Source: Dipteronia dyeriana
Lineage: Eukaryota > Streptophyta > Magnoliopsida > Sapindales > Sapindaceae
Assembly: GCA_032871835.1 (NCBI GenBank)
Contig: CM065295.1
Coordinates: 26,298,501-26,362,500 of the forward strand
Length of the DNA stretch: 64,000 nt
Reading direction: 5' to 3'
The translations under genes and the position numbers were made by a program. The notes beneath the pieces are model-generated. The model ran no database searches, had not been told where the DNA came from, and saw nothing but the letters and a program-made list of their open reading frames with translations. Of the stretch, positions 32,411 through 44,293 are shown piece after piece. How positions within the stretch are numbered: position 1 is the first letter of the stretch; every line of letters begins with the position of its first letter.

Positions 32411-33764
32411 CTATATATACTTCCCTCTTTTGTGGCTTCTTGGTTCTTTAGAATTAGCCACAATACCACTGTTATCACAATAAAATTTGATGGGCCTATC
32501 CAGATCTGGAATAACTTCCAGATCACTCAAGAACTTACGGAGCCAAACAACCTCTTTTGCAGCTTCACAAGCGGCTACATATTCGGCTTCCATGGTAGAG
32601 TCAGCAATGCAAGATTGCTTGATTCTCCACACAATGGCTCCACCACCCAGGGTGAATACTGATCCAGACGTGGATTTCCTAGAATCCTGTCTGACTGAAA
32701 ATCAGAATCCGTGTATCCTAAGGGGATCAAATCCTGCCTAGAATACACTAACATATAGTCTCTCGTTCTCCAAAGATACTTGAGAATTGTCTTGAAAGCA
32801 ACCCAATGATCCAATCCTGAGTTGGACCGGTATCTACTGACTACTCTCACTGCATAGCAACTGTCCGGTCTTATCCATAACATAGCATACATGAGACTAC
32901 CTACTGCCGATGCATAGAGTACACATCTCATATCCTCAACTTCTTGAGGTGTCTTAGGACACTGTTCCTTAGGCAAATTAAGTCCATGCCTAGAAGGTAA
33001 ATTACCTTTCTTGGAGTTTTGCATTGAAAATCGCATAAGAATCTTGTCGATATATGATGCCTGTGACCGTGCTATGAGTTTGTTCTTACGATCCCATATA
33101 AGTTGGATCCCAAGAACATAACTCGCCTCTCCCAAATCTTTCATTTGAAATTGGCTAACCAGCCAGCCCTTTACATCAAACAACACTCCCACATCATTCC
33201 CAATGAGTAGGATATCATCTACATATAGGACCAGGAAAACTACTTTCTTATAATGATGCGCTTGTAGACACAAGGCTCATCGACATTCTGCTCGAAACCA
33301 TAGGTTTTGATCACATCATCAAACCTGATGTTCCAAGATCTAGATGCTTGCTTAAGCCCATATATGGACCTTTGCAGCTTGCAAACCTTTTGCTCTTGAT
33401 CTGGTGACACGAATCCGTCTGGTTGTATCATATAGATGCTCTCATCAAGATTGTCATTCAAGAATGCAGTCTTGACGTCCATTTGCCAAATTTCGTAATT
33501 GAAATAGGCAGCAATGGATAAGAGAATCCTAATAGACTTAAACATGGCTACTGGCGAGAAGGTCTCTTCATAATCGACCCTCTCTTTCTAGGTATAACCC
33601 TTAGCCACTAGCATTTCCTTGAAGGTCTCTACCTTCCTATCTACTCCTCTCTTTCTTTTGTAGATCCACTTACACCCTATGAGTTTTACCCCATCCGGTA
33701 AGTCTACAAGATCCCACACTGAGTTAGAGTACATGGACTCCATCTCAAGATTCATGGCTTTAAG
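32411..33764 (-). pseudogene. Angela-like copia RT and RNase H, lightly damaged
   Basis: RT runs from W.LVDLPDG.K.IGCKWIYKRK (about 33720) through QMDVKTAFLNDNLDE, YGLKQASRSWN and an intact Y-V-D-D box (LYVDDILLIGND, about 33220). It ends with FQMKDLGEASYVLGIQ and LMYAM. RNase H keeps the first Asp (GYTDSDF), Glu (TMEAEYVA) and the third acidic motif (CDNSG). A TAG near 33590, a frame change near 33260 and a frameshift near 32630 break the polyprotein. The catalytic residues of both domains remain, so inactivation comes from the frame breaks. Confidence 0.9.
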
Positions 33765-34910
33765 TCATTCCTCTTTATCAAGATCTTCCATTGCATTCTT
33801 AAATGTCAATGGATCATCAACACTATCAACATAGACAACACATTGTCCCTCACGTATAGCTAAATAGCATTCAGGTTGTCTCACAACCCTCTCACTATGT
33901 ATAGGTGGTAGTGTATCCTGATCAGGAACCATCTGACTCTCAGATGTTTGTGGAACAATAACTCTTGTTGATGTAGCACTAGTCTCACCAAGCTCCGACT
34001 CATTTAATATAATCTTGGAACAAGGTTTATGGTCACTAATGTAATTATCCTCAAGAAACGTTGCATTTGTCGATACAAATACTTTGTTATCTTCGGGACT
34101 ATAGAAGTGTCCACCTCTGGTCTCGTTGGAGTATCCTACAAATAGACAGACAACAAATTTGGAGTCTAACTTTCCAGTTCTATTCTTCAACATGTGTGCT
34201 AGACACCCCCATATGCAAAAATATCGCAAACTGCTTTATGACCGTTCCAAAACTCTAAGGGAGTCTTAGGAACAGATTTGGATGGCACTACATTCAAAAT
34301 GTATGCCGCTGTTTGTAACGCATATCCCCAGAAGGAATTTGGTAATGATGAGAAACTAATCATATATCTCACCATTTCCATTAGGGTTATATTTCCCCTC
34401 TCCGCTACACCATTTTGCTGAGGTGTACCGGGAGTTATGAGTTGGGAAACTATCCCATGCTCGACCATGAAGTCTTCAAACTCTTGGTCAAGGTACTCAC
34501 CTCTACGATCCGATCGTAGTGACTTGATAGTCCTACCTAATTGATTCTCAACTTTAGCTCGAAATTCTTTAAACTTTTCAAATGTTTCCGACTTTCGTTG
34601 CATCAGGTAGACGTATCCGTATCTTAAGTAGTCATCCATAATGGTGACATAATACTCATAACCACCCCTCACTTTAACATTCATCGGTCCGCAGACGTAT
34701 GTATAAGCTCTAGCGGTTCTTTAGCTCTAAGCCCTTTTTCAGTAAAAGGTCTCTTAGTCATCTTACCTTCCAGACAAGATTCGCAGACAGGTAAGGTGCC
34801 AACCTTTAACTCACTTAAAGGTCTGCTTTTTACTAGTCTGTCTATCCGGTCAAGGTTGATATGACCAAGCCTTAGATGCCAGAGATACTTGTCACTATCT
34901 GGAAAAATCT
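33765..34910 (-). pseudogene. Angela-like copia integrase with zinc finger
   Basis: The HHCC finger is read at about 34890-34760 (LWHLRLGHINLDR, then C..C in PVCESCLEGK). The core at 34684-34199 has the first Asp in IMDDYLRYG, the second in [10 protein letters not shown] and the Glu in NGVAERGN, so all three catalytic residues are present. A frameshift near 34205 joins it to the C-terminal region (33765-34229: KLDSKFVVCLFVGYS). A stop (TGA/TAA) near 34683-34690 separates finger from core. In an active element this would insert the cDNA. Confidence 0.88.
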
Positions 34911-35379
34911 TATGTCGTTTAGTTTTTGGTTTTTCAACCTTAATGTGTTTAGCAGTGTAGTATGTATTAACGATCTTAATACATACAAATTGTTTTCATT
35001 AATTCCTGAACAAATATTCAGACCATTCTTTCCAATAATAACATACTTATTATTAAAAGAAATAGAATACGATTGTTCTAACAATTTAGAAACGAAAATC
35101 AAATTTCGTGTAAATCCAGAAATAAAAACATTGTTCAATAATAAAAAAACTATTATTATTACAAAATTGCAATCTTATTGCTCCCACTACTTTTACCGAT
35201 ACAACATCCCCCGACCCCATATGTATTAAGAAGGCTCCCTCCTCTAGTTGTGTCCAAGAATCAATCCACTGCAAAGAAGAACAAACATCGTTAGTGGCCC
35301 CCGAATCAATTATCCAGGATGAAGAATCATCTTCCACTAAACAAGACTCAAGAACAAGTAAATCATATTTACCTTTCAT
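34872..35379 (-). pseudogene. Angela-like copia protease and pre-integrase region
   Basis: The protease active site is visible as WIIDSGATNDVC in the open segment 35379-35086. A GAG-pre-integrase segment follows at 35138-34872 (VFISGFTRNLIFVSKLLEQ, then NLYVLR). The two overlap in different frames, implying a frameshift near 35110 within a run of AATAATAA-type sequence. Confidence 0.85.
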
Positions 35380-35394
35380 CTTTTTCTTCTTGGC

Positions 35395-36237
35395 TACCTC
35401 CTCCAGGTATTGAGGACAGTTCCTCTTCCAGTGCCTAACCTTATCGCAATGGAAACATTTTCCTTTGCCTTGGTCGGTGGAGGCGCCATTCTTTTTGCTT
35501 TAGGCTTTCTAGGGTTTGGGCTTACCCTTCGCCTTCTCAGCAGACCTCTTCCTCTTTTTATTATTTAAGGAGGAAGATGGTTCAGCAACATTTGCCTCAC
35601 CGGTATTTCCCTTATTGTTCTTAATTAAAGACTCAAAAATAGCAAGCTCATTGAGCAACTGTGTAAGACTAAAATTTAACTTGTTCATCCCATAGTTGCT
35701 CTTAAACTGATCGAAACTCTTTGGAAGAGTCGTCAGTATGATGCTCACTTGACTGGGTTCGTAAATGGCCCCGCCATTGACTTTTACCGTGTTGAAGTAG
35801 GACATCATGCTCGGGACATGTTCCCGAACTGACGTTCCTTCCTTCATACGAGCGAGCATATCAGAACGAATGGCTTCATGTCAATTTTGCTCGGAGGGTT
35901 GCCCGAACATGGCTTGCAATGACTCCATGATTTCGAATGCTCAAGTCATTGCTTCATGTTTTGTGACAAGCACATCTGTCATAGAAGGTAACAGATATGT
36001 TTGGGCCTTCTCATCAGATGAGACCCATCGCTCGTATGCCTCACAAACAGTTCATGTGGCATTGGCAGCAGGCGTTGGAGGACATTCCTCCGTAAGCACA
36101 AACTTGAGGTCTTTGGTGACCAATATTGCATTAATGTCAAGTTTCCATTTAGTGTAGTTATCACCAGTTAACTTGTCGTTTGCGAGAATTTGAAGTAATG
36201 TAGAAAACATTATTACTGAAATAAATAAAACATTCAT
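35395..36237 (-). pseudogene. Angela-like copia gag
   Basis: The N-terminal segment (36237-36052) has LTGDNYTKWK and LKFVLTEECPP. The central UBN2-type part (35859-35509) has SVREHVPSMMSYFN, then ILTTLPKSFDQFK. A CCHC knuckle follows on the minus strand at about 35460-35420 (C-F-H-C-D-K-V-R-H-W-K-R-N-C, spacing 2-4-4). Frame breaks occur near 36050, 35880 and 35505. Gag would form the particle that packages element RNA in the cytoplasm. Confidence 0.87.
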
Positions 36238-37883
36238 TCAGTCATTTATTTAAAACAAGTGCGAGTGTTTTGGTATAAATTTAAACATGATGCATGAAAA
36301 TGTTTAACGAACTAGAACTACCCTAAAAATAGTTACTATACCACGACAATCCAACATACCATAAAGAAGTGCCGCTTTAGGGTCAGTCAAATCTTTGCAT
36401 GTTGGACCGAGACATTCTCAATCAAATGATATTCTAGAATAACTCTTATTCCATATCATTCAACCATCGTTTATTCAGTCAGGTTTTTAATTAACAAACT
36501 TAATCAAAACCTTCGTGAGTGTAACCCACCATTTTAGATCTCACGAGGTTAATTCGAGAATTGCCACCTTAGGGTCGGTCAATCCCGAAATACCCTCAGA
36601 AATCCTATCCGTTAGGAAGTCAACCTTGGTATTGACCTTTGTGGAAACCCTCCTTAGGGAGGACGAAAGCAAAGCCGTCACGAGGCCCCACTCGGATCTC
36701 ACAGTGTTGAACTAATGATGGAGACCACATGATATATATGCCATATATCCCTCTCTCACTCACTATTTTAAAATTAGGGTTTTCTATTACCTGTTAATGC
36801 ACCTAGACTCTACATGATTAAACGACTAACTTTAATTAAGTTATCTAGCGCATTAACTAATTAGAACCAAATTCTAATTAACTAATAAATTATTAATGAT
36901 TTTTAACAATTAAAAATCTAATCTATTAGTGAATAATCTAAGCCTTTGTAAACTATTTACTAGGGTTAGATTATTATGTTAGTGTTTACCAAGTTTTAAC
37001 TATTAAAACCCTAACACTATATTTGAATCATTTATTATTAGGTAATTAATCATATTAATCCTAATTACAATAAATGACCTTATTAATCTAACTTATTAAA
37101 CTTTATAATAACCAGATTAATATTAATGAGAATTATCAAGTTTTCTAACCATTAAAAACTAATCTCATTATTCATAGCCAATTATGTACATTACCCATTT
37201 TAATCACATTAAAAAAAACATAAAATATCAGGCTATGATGCATGTATGACATATCAAATATATTTGTGTAGGCACATCTAATCTAAATGACATACATATG
37301 CATGACAATGCTTTTATCATCACATAATATAAAGCATACATGGATTGACCGAGTACTGTGGATTATTTACCTAAAAAATTGGAATCTAAAATTACAAAAA
37401 AAATCCAAGGCATTCCTTGGTCTTCTAGTAACTTCAGATATCTTCCAGTCTCTTCAGGTCACTCCGATTCATCTCATGAATCCGAAATAGGAAATCTGCA
37501 CGGAACACACTAGGCAACACTGCCAATGGAACCGTGCGTGAACAGTACTCGGGAACAGTGACGGTCGTGAACATTGTTCGGTGAACAGTAATGCCGTGAA
37601 CAATGCTCGGTGAACAGTAATGCCCCGTGAACAGTACCGACGTCGTGCGCGTTTCCAGTTCTTCGTTTATAGGTTACAATTTTTTTTATTATTATTTACA
37701 ATACAATAACAGTAAAATAAATAAAATAAAAATTATACAACCCATAAACCCTAAATCCACAGTATCATAAAAAATAACGATCAACCATGTTTAAATTAAA
37801 CAATTTAATTATAAACATTCATTCATACACATTCATACATACAGAAGCATCGAAAACAAGTTACAGTTCTGAAAAATAACCAG
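36238..37883 (-). other. Long leader of the Angela-like copia
   Basis: The stretch runs between the PBS and gag and has no coding potential. It includes an AT-rich part (36780-37240) where 'aagttttctaaccattaaaa'-like lines recur every ~130 bp. It also has a GC-richer part (37500-37640) in which 'cggtgaacagtaatgcc' recurs two to four times. Confidence 0.6.
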
Positions 37884-37896
37884 GCTCTGATACCAA
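37884..37896 (-). promoter_or_regulatory. Primer-binding site for initiator tRNA-Met
   Basis: The minus strand reads TTGGTATCAGAGC immediately inside the 5' LTR end (...CCAACA). This is the standard 3'-end complement of plant initiator tRNA-Met used by copia elements. Confidence 0.93.
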
Positions 37897-37897
37897 T

Positions 37898-38140
37898 TGT
37901 TGGAACCCCGTTCATCGGTCACGCAGCGGAACTAGGTTTTAAAATTTTTAATACAGATCATAATCTGTATCTAGGACCAATGAACTTGGGATCGTAATTA
38001 TTTTTCGGAACAAGTACATACAATATGTAAACACAGGAAATTGAAATCGATATAATCATAAGATGAAAATCTTACCGACATTTGGAGGCTCCTTCACTTT
38101 TCGATATGCTCATGTCTGAACCACTAAATCTTCCTCGCTA
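37898..38140 (-). mobile_element. Angela-like 5' LTR, cut to 243 bp
   Basis: Matches 30201-30443 from TGTTGGAACCCCG to CTTCCTCGCTA, then similarity ends sharply at 38140 against unrelated coding-like sequence. A deletion or a recombination removed the outer ~1.8 kb. Confidence 0.9.
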
Positions 38141-39091
38141 AGGCGTTGAGGCTTCACAAGGAGGCCATAAGCAAGACGTGAGCAGCTGCTTTAGCTAAGA
38201 AGAAACAGGTCGATGAAGCGTTGAAGGCAAATGAGCTAGTCATCTTCGAAGAGACTAATTTTGACTCTCTCCCGAGTTGGAACCACTATGGTCAAAGAAG
38301 AAAAGGAAGACCTCCAAGACTGACTCGAGAGGGAAAGGTGTAGAAGACGTTCCGGAGGATTCCATTGTCGAGGTCGTATCAGAGAAGACCAACTTGACTT
38401 TGATGGCATTTCCTCCAGGAGTGTCGGCTTTCAATGAGCCTAGCAGCTTCTTGAAGAAGTCGAGTGACCTGCTAATGCCAGCTGATAAAAAACATCTTAA
38501 TGGGAGGAAATAAGAGGAAGTAGTTGAGGCAGGTATCCTTTCTGCTTTTCATGTAAGATTATTTCATTCATCTTTTTTTTAAAATACTTGATTTGTGTTG
38601 AAAACTTTTGACGATATTTCGTGTTCTTGTAGGCTTTAATAGACACGGTTATATTTAAAAGAAAGGTTCGATACCAGTCATGAAAGGTGCTTAAAGCGTC
38701 AAAAGGCAGTCAACTCGCTTAAGAAGGAGAACAACAGGCTTGACAAGGCTAGCAAAGAAGTAAAGAAAAAAGCTACAACCTTGGAGGAAGCAATTAAGAA
38801 AGTAGAGGAAGAGAAGGACCAACAAAATGATGAACTGGAGATAGTAAAGGGTGCCCATGCTTAAAAAGAGCAACAGTGTTCAAGCTTGAATGGAAGCTCT
38901 TGAACATCTCAGTCGAGGCCGTGTGCGTTGCCAGAGAGAAACTCTTTAAAGAGGATTTTATTGGCAAGCAATGGGATCAAGAAGATATCCGGGCTTAGGT
39001 CAAAGAATGGGCTGAGTCAGAGCATCTCAAGGGTTGAGGAGTTCCCAATATCAGAAAAAGATACAACATTAAAGATGTGGGGTCGGTCGAC
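38141..39091 (+). pseudogene. Coiled-coil C-terminal fragment of a transposon ORF, with intron
   Basis: The plus strand reads LRLHKEAISKT, then a Lys-rich KKRKTSKTDSRGKG block, SIVEVVSEKTNLTLMAFPPG and, after a putative 80-bp intron (GTAAG 38553 to TTGTAG 38632), a heptad-like Lys/Glu-rich coiled coil (KKENNRLDKASKEVKKKATT, near 38710-38790). Stops at about 38178 and 38511 and frame changes show it is dead. The style matches the C-terminal half of the gypsy-type transposon ORF at 25598. It is cut by the copia LTR on the left and by the gag-only element at 39092. Confidence 0.5.
38553..38632 (+). other. Putative 80-bp intron
   Basis: GTAAGATTATTTC at the 5' end, a T-rich interior and GTTCTTGTAG at the 3' end fit plant splice signals. 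It separates the acidic/basic linker from the coiled-coil part of the fragment. Confidence 0.5.
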
Positions 39092-39096
39092 AAGAG

Positions 39097-40165
39097 TGAA
39101 ATTTTCCTATATAGTGTGTGTCTATAAACCTATAGGGGGGTGAATAGGTTTTAATCGAATCAATTACCGTTTTTTCAATTAATCAATATTAACACAAATT
39201 ACCCTAAATAAACAAGCTTTCAATAAAACAAATTATGCGTAAAACAATAACAATACACAATATTTATGTGGAAACCCTCCAAATGGGAAAAACCATGGGT
39301 TGATATGTGTGCCACACTCGATCCTCAAATTCACTATTGAATGAAAGTTTACAACCTATGTTGACCTCTTGTCACACCCTCCAGTTACTAACCCTTTCAC
39401 TCTACCCAACATGCCTTAATAGTGATTCTTGATCTATTTGCTTGTGCACTAACCACTAAGTCGACTTAACCTCAATGAAGAGTCAAACATAACCTAAGTG
39501 AATATGATAAAATATTCAAACATGCAAGTAATGCTAGGAACCACTAAATACTTATCTAGGAATTTAAGAATGTCACTAAGTTTAATTCCTAGATATCAAT
39601 GTCTATATGAATGTTCATAAAGACTTAACTAGATATAGTTATGCAACATTATATCCTAGCTATCAAACAAAGTCATTTCAACATATGTTGTCATTAAGCA
39701 TGGCATGGTCTATAATGCAATCACAAAATGCAATCAATTAGACCTAAACAATATCTAAATGCAAAGCATAAAGATTTAGCTAGAAGGGTAAAATTGTCAC
39801 AAATTCTAGCTATCACAAAACATAAATCTCAATCAACAATCAACAATCCAAGCATATTATATATGCAATTAAACTCAAAGACATGCATTTAATCAACAAC
39901 AATTGTTAAACCTAGGCATACATGTCATAATAATGGAACAAGAGATTCTAGGGTATGTAGAGATTACCTAGTCAATTAAAACAAAAGAAATCCATGCTTG
40001 GAAGATGCAAGGATATGCTAGATGCTCATGGATTGAAGGTTGGTTGAGTCAAGAAGTGTTCTTTGGTGCTCTCTCTCTCTTGGAGTCAATTTCTCTCTCA
40101 AAGAAAACTTGAACAATAGAAAATGGCTTCTTGGACTCACCAAAAGCCAAAGAGAAGAGAAGAGA

Positions 40166-40224
<59 letters not shown>

Positions 40225-40842
40225 ATGTGCCCTACACGAAACTGTATTGTTTTGGACAAAGGGCAACTAAATCCCGTCATGACCGTTTTACGTGCAGCGG
40301 CCTAGGCAAGTGTCCAGACCGCGGTAGAGCGAGCGGTGCATTGTCTGGGGATCCCCGCTGTCTGGACCGCGGTACAGGCAGTGTCCAGACCGCGGTATAG
40401 CGAGCGGTGTATCGCCTGGGAATCTCTACTGTCTAGGCCGCCTTACAAGCAGTGTCTAGACCGCAGTATAACGAACGGTGCATCACCTGGGAAACACCGT
40501 TGTGCATAACGCGGCGGAGGCAATGCACAGAGAGCGGTCCCAATCGCGGTTAAGAGGAAAAAAACCTCTTCTAAGGGAAAACTAAAAGCATCAAACACCC
40601 AAGCAGGATTTATGGCAAAGAGGCACACAATTAAGGCAATTAAGCATTCATGCAAGATGATCAAAGACATGCATGAGAGTGTGTGTGTGCACTAAAAACT
40701 CTTCAAACAAGGTTAAGCAAGTGATTTACCTTTTGCAGCTTAAGCTGGGTCTTGAGCAATGATGGTCTAAACTACCCTTACATATTAATCTCCAAATGTG
40801 GTTGTCAACGAAATGAGCCAATTAAAAACTGAGGAACTTACA
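39097..40842 (-). mobile_element. 3' LTR of the gag-only element (1746 bp)
   Basis: Matches 44294-45984 throughout. It differs by a (CA)n(TA)n expansion at 40166-40225, where the partner LTR has only 'acatatatataatg', and by scattered point changes. It ends ...GAGGAACTTACA. Confidence 0.93.
40290..40545 (-). repeat. GC-rich 71-bp tandem repeat in the LTR
   Basis: TGTCCAGACCGCGGTA or a close variant begins at 40311, 40382 and 40453. Each unit also has an opposed CTGTCTGGACCGCGG, so units contain internal inverted repeats around CCGCGG. The same array is present in the other LTR at about 45440-45690. Confidence 0.85.
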
Positions 40843-40856
40843 ATCTCCCCCTTTGG
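40843..40856 (-). promoter_or_regulatory. Polypurine tract of the gag-only element
   Basis: The minus strand reads CCAAAGGGGGAGAT directly before the LTR start TGTAAGTTCC. Confidence 0.9.
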
Positions 40857-42038
40857 CTATTTCGTAACAAAACCACCACTCACAATTCATCCTCACAAAT
40901 AAACAAAACAAAAGACAGGGGTCAACAAAGTTTTTCTACATTACAAAGAGATGCCTAATAAACTAGATTCTCAAGTCATCCATCTCTTGTAGAATCAACA
41001 TCCCTACAAAACAAAATACTACACTTTCCAAGACAAGTGTATGTGAGATGATCAAAGAAATAAAAACAAGAGAAATTTGTATACAATAGAAATAGGCAAC
41101 ATGCATCAACAATGCAAATGCAAACACTCCCCCTAAATAGGTTAACTCCCCCTTAAGTCATGCCACTCTCAACTCCCCCTAAATCCACACCTACTCCCTC
41201 TTTTTGTCATTAGATAGACAAAGGAGTATCCTCTTAAGAAGGCATTAGCAATGAGAGCTTATGGCACAAGACATATGCATAATTATATAAACAAACTTAT
41301 GCAACTCAATTAAGAAGAGAGAATCAATGAGTTTTATTAAAATAAATGTGTGAACGAATGCTTTGCATACAAGACAAGTTGTATTCAAGATCAAAACATG
41401 GTATTTGGCAAAGCAAAATAACAAGGGTTTCCAAGATAATTATAACCAATTTCACCCTTTGTCATGGAATGAGCAAGATATAGATTGTAAAATAAATTCA
41501 TTTTAAGAACAACTATATCAAACTTTACAAGCAAAACAATACATGATCGACTATTGCACCCTTTTTGTTTTTTCTAGGAGGAATGCCCTTATGATATTAG
41601 CCTTGTTCAACAAGTAAAGAGAGAGAGAGAGACTTTTGGATTGTAAAATCCTTGAATTGGATACACGATCCTTATTGATTGAAGTCTCAAAATTGCTTTC
41701 ACACATAAAATTTTGCATTCATTTTAGAGCATTAAAAAAATCTCATCATGCATATCAATTTAAAGTATGCCATAGAAATAATCAACATGTCATGGAGATC
41801 AATTCTAGGTCATTCAAAATGTACTTCCCAATCAATTCTTCTATTCCAAAAATGCATGTTTGGTCATAAATAAGACATGGATTGCATGTTAAGCAAAGTT
41901 GCACACTTATTAAAAAGAATATGTACAACCAATCATCTCAAATAATTAATAAAGGAGCATAAATATTATCATGAGCACAATGCAATGCCAATTTGCTCTC
42001 TTTGCTTGAGCTCCCCATATGGGGTCAATCAAAACAAG
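40857..42038 (-). other. 3' non-coding part of the gag-only element
   Basis: This is where pol would be expected. The sequence has only short words such as 'ctccccctaaa' repeats (41125-41200) and no RT or integrase motif in any frame. Pol has been lost or never was present. Confidence 0.7.
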
Positions 42039-44146
42039 TCAAGAAGGGATATGAGTCCCTATACACCTTCCAAGTCCATTGGACCTAGTTAAGCCTATGG
42101 GTGAAATCTTAGCACAATGACATGTGGGTTCATCTCTTCTAATCCATTTAGGTGACACAATGTCATTCCTAGTGGTAATAGTCATCATATTTCTCATAGG
42201 ATCATTAACACTAGCTTTCCTAGGCACATGCATATTGACTCTAGCCCTTTTCCTTTCAATCCTGTTCTTAGTTCTACACATGTTAATGTACTTGAAGCAA
42301 TTTGGTCTAATATGACCATCATCACCATAAAATGACATGAAGGAATAAAATGAGAGGTCATATCATTCCTTTGTGAGGACAAAGATGTTTTCCCATGTCT
42401 TTGAGCTTTCCTTTTGTGTGGTGTTGGTTCTCTTCTCCCTTGTTGTTGAGTTGGAGAAGATTGCTTCCTTGGTTGAACATACTGAAAATGCTTCTTGGCT
42501 TGATGGCTTTTAGGTTGAGGGATGGTTGCTTGATGTGCTCTCATTGGTTGAGCTTGAGCTTGACTTGTTGGTGCTATCTTGACTTGGACATTTCTGGAGC
42601 ACTCTCCTAGTTCAATTTTCTTCCTAGGATGAAGTGGAGGAAAGGGCTCTTTGAAGTCCATGCTCTTGACAAATATCGTCTTGCTAGGAGTTGAGGTCTC
42701 CTTGTCATCTTCAAACTCTAGACCTCTCTTGTCACTTGGCTTCTTGCCAACTCCCAACATATGATCAAGCTTCTCTGTACTCGAAGTCATCTTTGCAATC
42801 AACTCTCTAGCTTTTCTAACCTCCCTCTTCAAGCTTTCTTCGACCTTTCTTCCATTCTCTACTTTCTCACTTAAGTGAGTCACTTCGGTTGATAGATTGA
42901 GGTTATCTTCCTTTAGCTTTCGAACCTCTTTCTTCATATTCAACCTTGAGCTTTGAAACTGCTCAATGAACCTTTCAAGGTTCATACTCTCTACATTTCC
43001 ATTTGTAGAGTGAGATGAGGAACTCTCATCACTAGTGTCTTTCGTTGTCACATTTACAACACTTCCATAAGTAGCTTCATTAATCACACTTCTAGCTACT
43101 TTATCTTCAATTTCTCCTATAGAGTCACAAATTAAGGCCTTGTTGCCTTTTTCAATATCTTCTACAAGGGAGGCTCCAAAAGCCATGTAGTTAAGAATAA
43201 CCTCTTCATCACTTCCTCTCTCACTTGATGAGGCAGCCACCACCTTTCCTTTCTTCTTCTTCTTCGAATTAGCACACTCGGTGGCTATATGACCGAACCC
43301 ACTACACTCATAGCATTGAATGCCTTTTCTTGTTGGCTTCTCTTACCTTGGCTCAATCTTCTTCTTTGAGCCATTATTGTGAAGTTTCATAAACTTCTTG
43401 AATCTCTTCACTATAAGAGCCATCTTCTCATCTGATTCATCCTCCTCCATCTCTACTTTGGATGTCTTCAAGGCTATGTTCTTTTGCTTCTTAGGAGATG
43501 TAGGTGTAGAAGTCCACCTAGACTCATAGACTATAAGCCTTCCAATCACTTCACTCGACTTCATAGTCTTGTAGTTGCTATTTTCTTCCAGTGCTATCAC
43601 CTTGGACTCAAATCTCTTGGGGAGTGACCTTATGATCTTTTTCTTGATCCTTCTATCCGAATATGGGTCACTTATTTGATGGCTTTGATTTGCGATGTCC
43701 ATCAACTTCACTTGGAAGTCATTAAAGCACTCGTCCTCTTCCATCCGAATTGTCTCAAATTGCATTTGAAGGACTTGAAGCTTGGAGTCCTTGACCACTT
43801 CGGTTCCTTCATGAGCCATTTGTAGAATCTCCCAAGCCTCCTTTGCATACCTAGTAGTTTTAACCAACTTGTATTGATTTTCATCCATGGCACACAAGAT
43901 TGCATGTATAGCCATGTTGTTCTACTTGGAAGCTTCAAATTCTTGTGTGCTCCATTGAGACTTAGGCTTGAGAACTTTATCTCCATCATCATTGGTCATC
44001 TTCGGAAGAGTGTACCCATCTTCAACCGCCATCCATGCACGATCATCTATTTGGCAAATATAAAACTCCATCTTGCCTTTCCATAAGGCATAATTGTCAC
44101 CTTTAAGCAAATGTGGTCTTATACTTGATGCTCTCTCTTTGCTCAT
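42039..44146 (-). pseudogene. SIRE-type gag with two in-frame stops
   Basis: From ATG 44146 (MSKERASSIRPHLLKGDNYA) one frame runs to 42194. It is broken only by TAG near 43923 and TAA near 43344, with a frameshift near 42335. Domains: N-terminal DUF4219-like LKGDNYALWKGKM; UBN2-type helices (KLQVLQMQFETIRM, then RIKKKIIRSLPKRFESKV); CCHC knuckle C-Y-E-C-SGFG-H-IATE-C at about 43320-43280; a coiled-coil region (42980-42790); and a second, mutated knuckle (C-H-F-Y-GDDG-H-IRPN-C, Cys changed to Tyr) near 42330-42290. Length (about 650 codons) and two knuckles fit SIRE/Maximus gag. Confidence 0.88.
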
Positions 44147-44278
44147 CCCAAGCTCACTTATAGTGTTTGGGTTAAATGAATGAGATGCAAATGTAATGCA
44201 CCACACAAGATGCAAACAACAAAAATGCATAAGCAAGACACACACAGAGCACGAATCACCTAAGTATATCTAGGCACC

Positions 44279-44291
44279 GGCTCTGATACCA
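44279..44291 (-). promoter_or_regulatory. Primer-binding site for initiator tRNA-Met (gag-only element)
   Basis: The minus strand reads TGGTATCAGAGCC two bases after the 5' LTR end. Intact. Confidence 0.93.
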
Positions 44292-44293
44292 AT

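Larger units (their letters stand above)
30201..38140 (-). mobile_element. Angela-like Ty1/copia retrotransposon, 5' LTR truncated
   Basis: On the minus strand: a truncated 5' LTR (38140-37898), PBS for initiator tRNA-Met, a ~1.65-kb leader, gag, protease, integrase, RT, RNase H, PPT, and a complete 3' LTR (32228-30201). The order integrase-before-RT defines Ty1/copia. LTR ends (TGTTGGA.TTTATGCCC on the coding strand) and size (2028 bp) resemble the Angela group. The 243 shared LTR bases differ at about 13 positions by hand count. The coding frame has few stops, so this is among the youngest full elements here. Confidence 0.9.

Noticed and set aside
42124..42315. Small hydrophobic 'membrane protein' on the plus strand
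   Set aside because: It is antisense to the second zinc-knuckle region of the SIRE-type gag.
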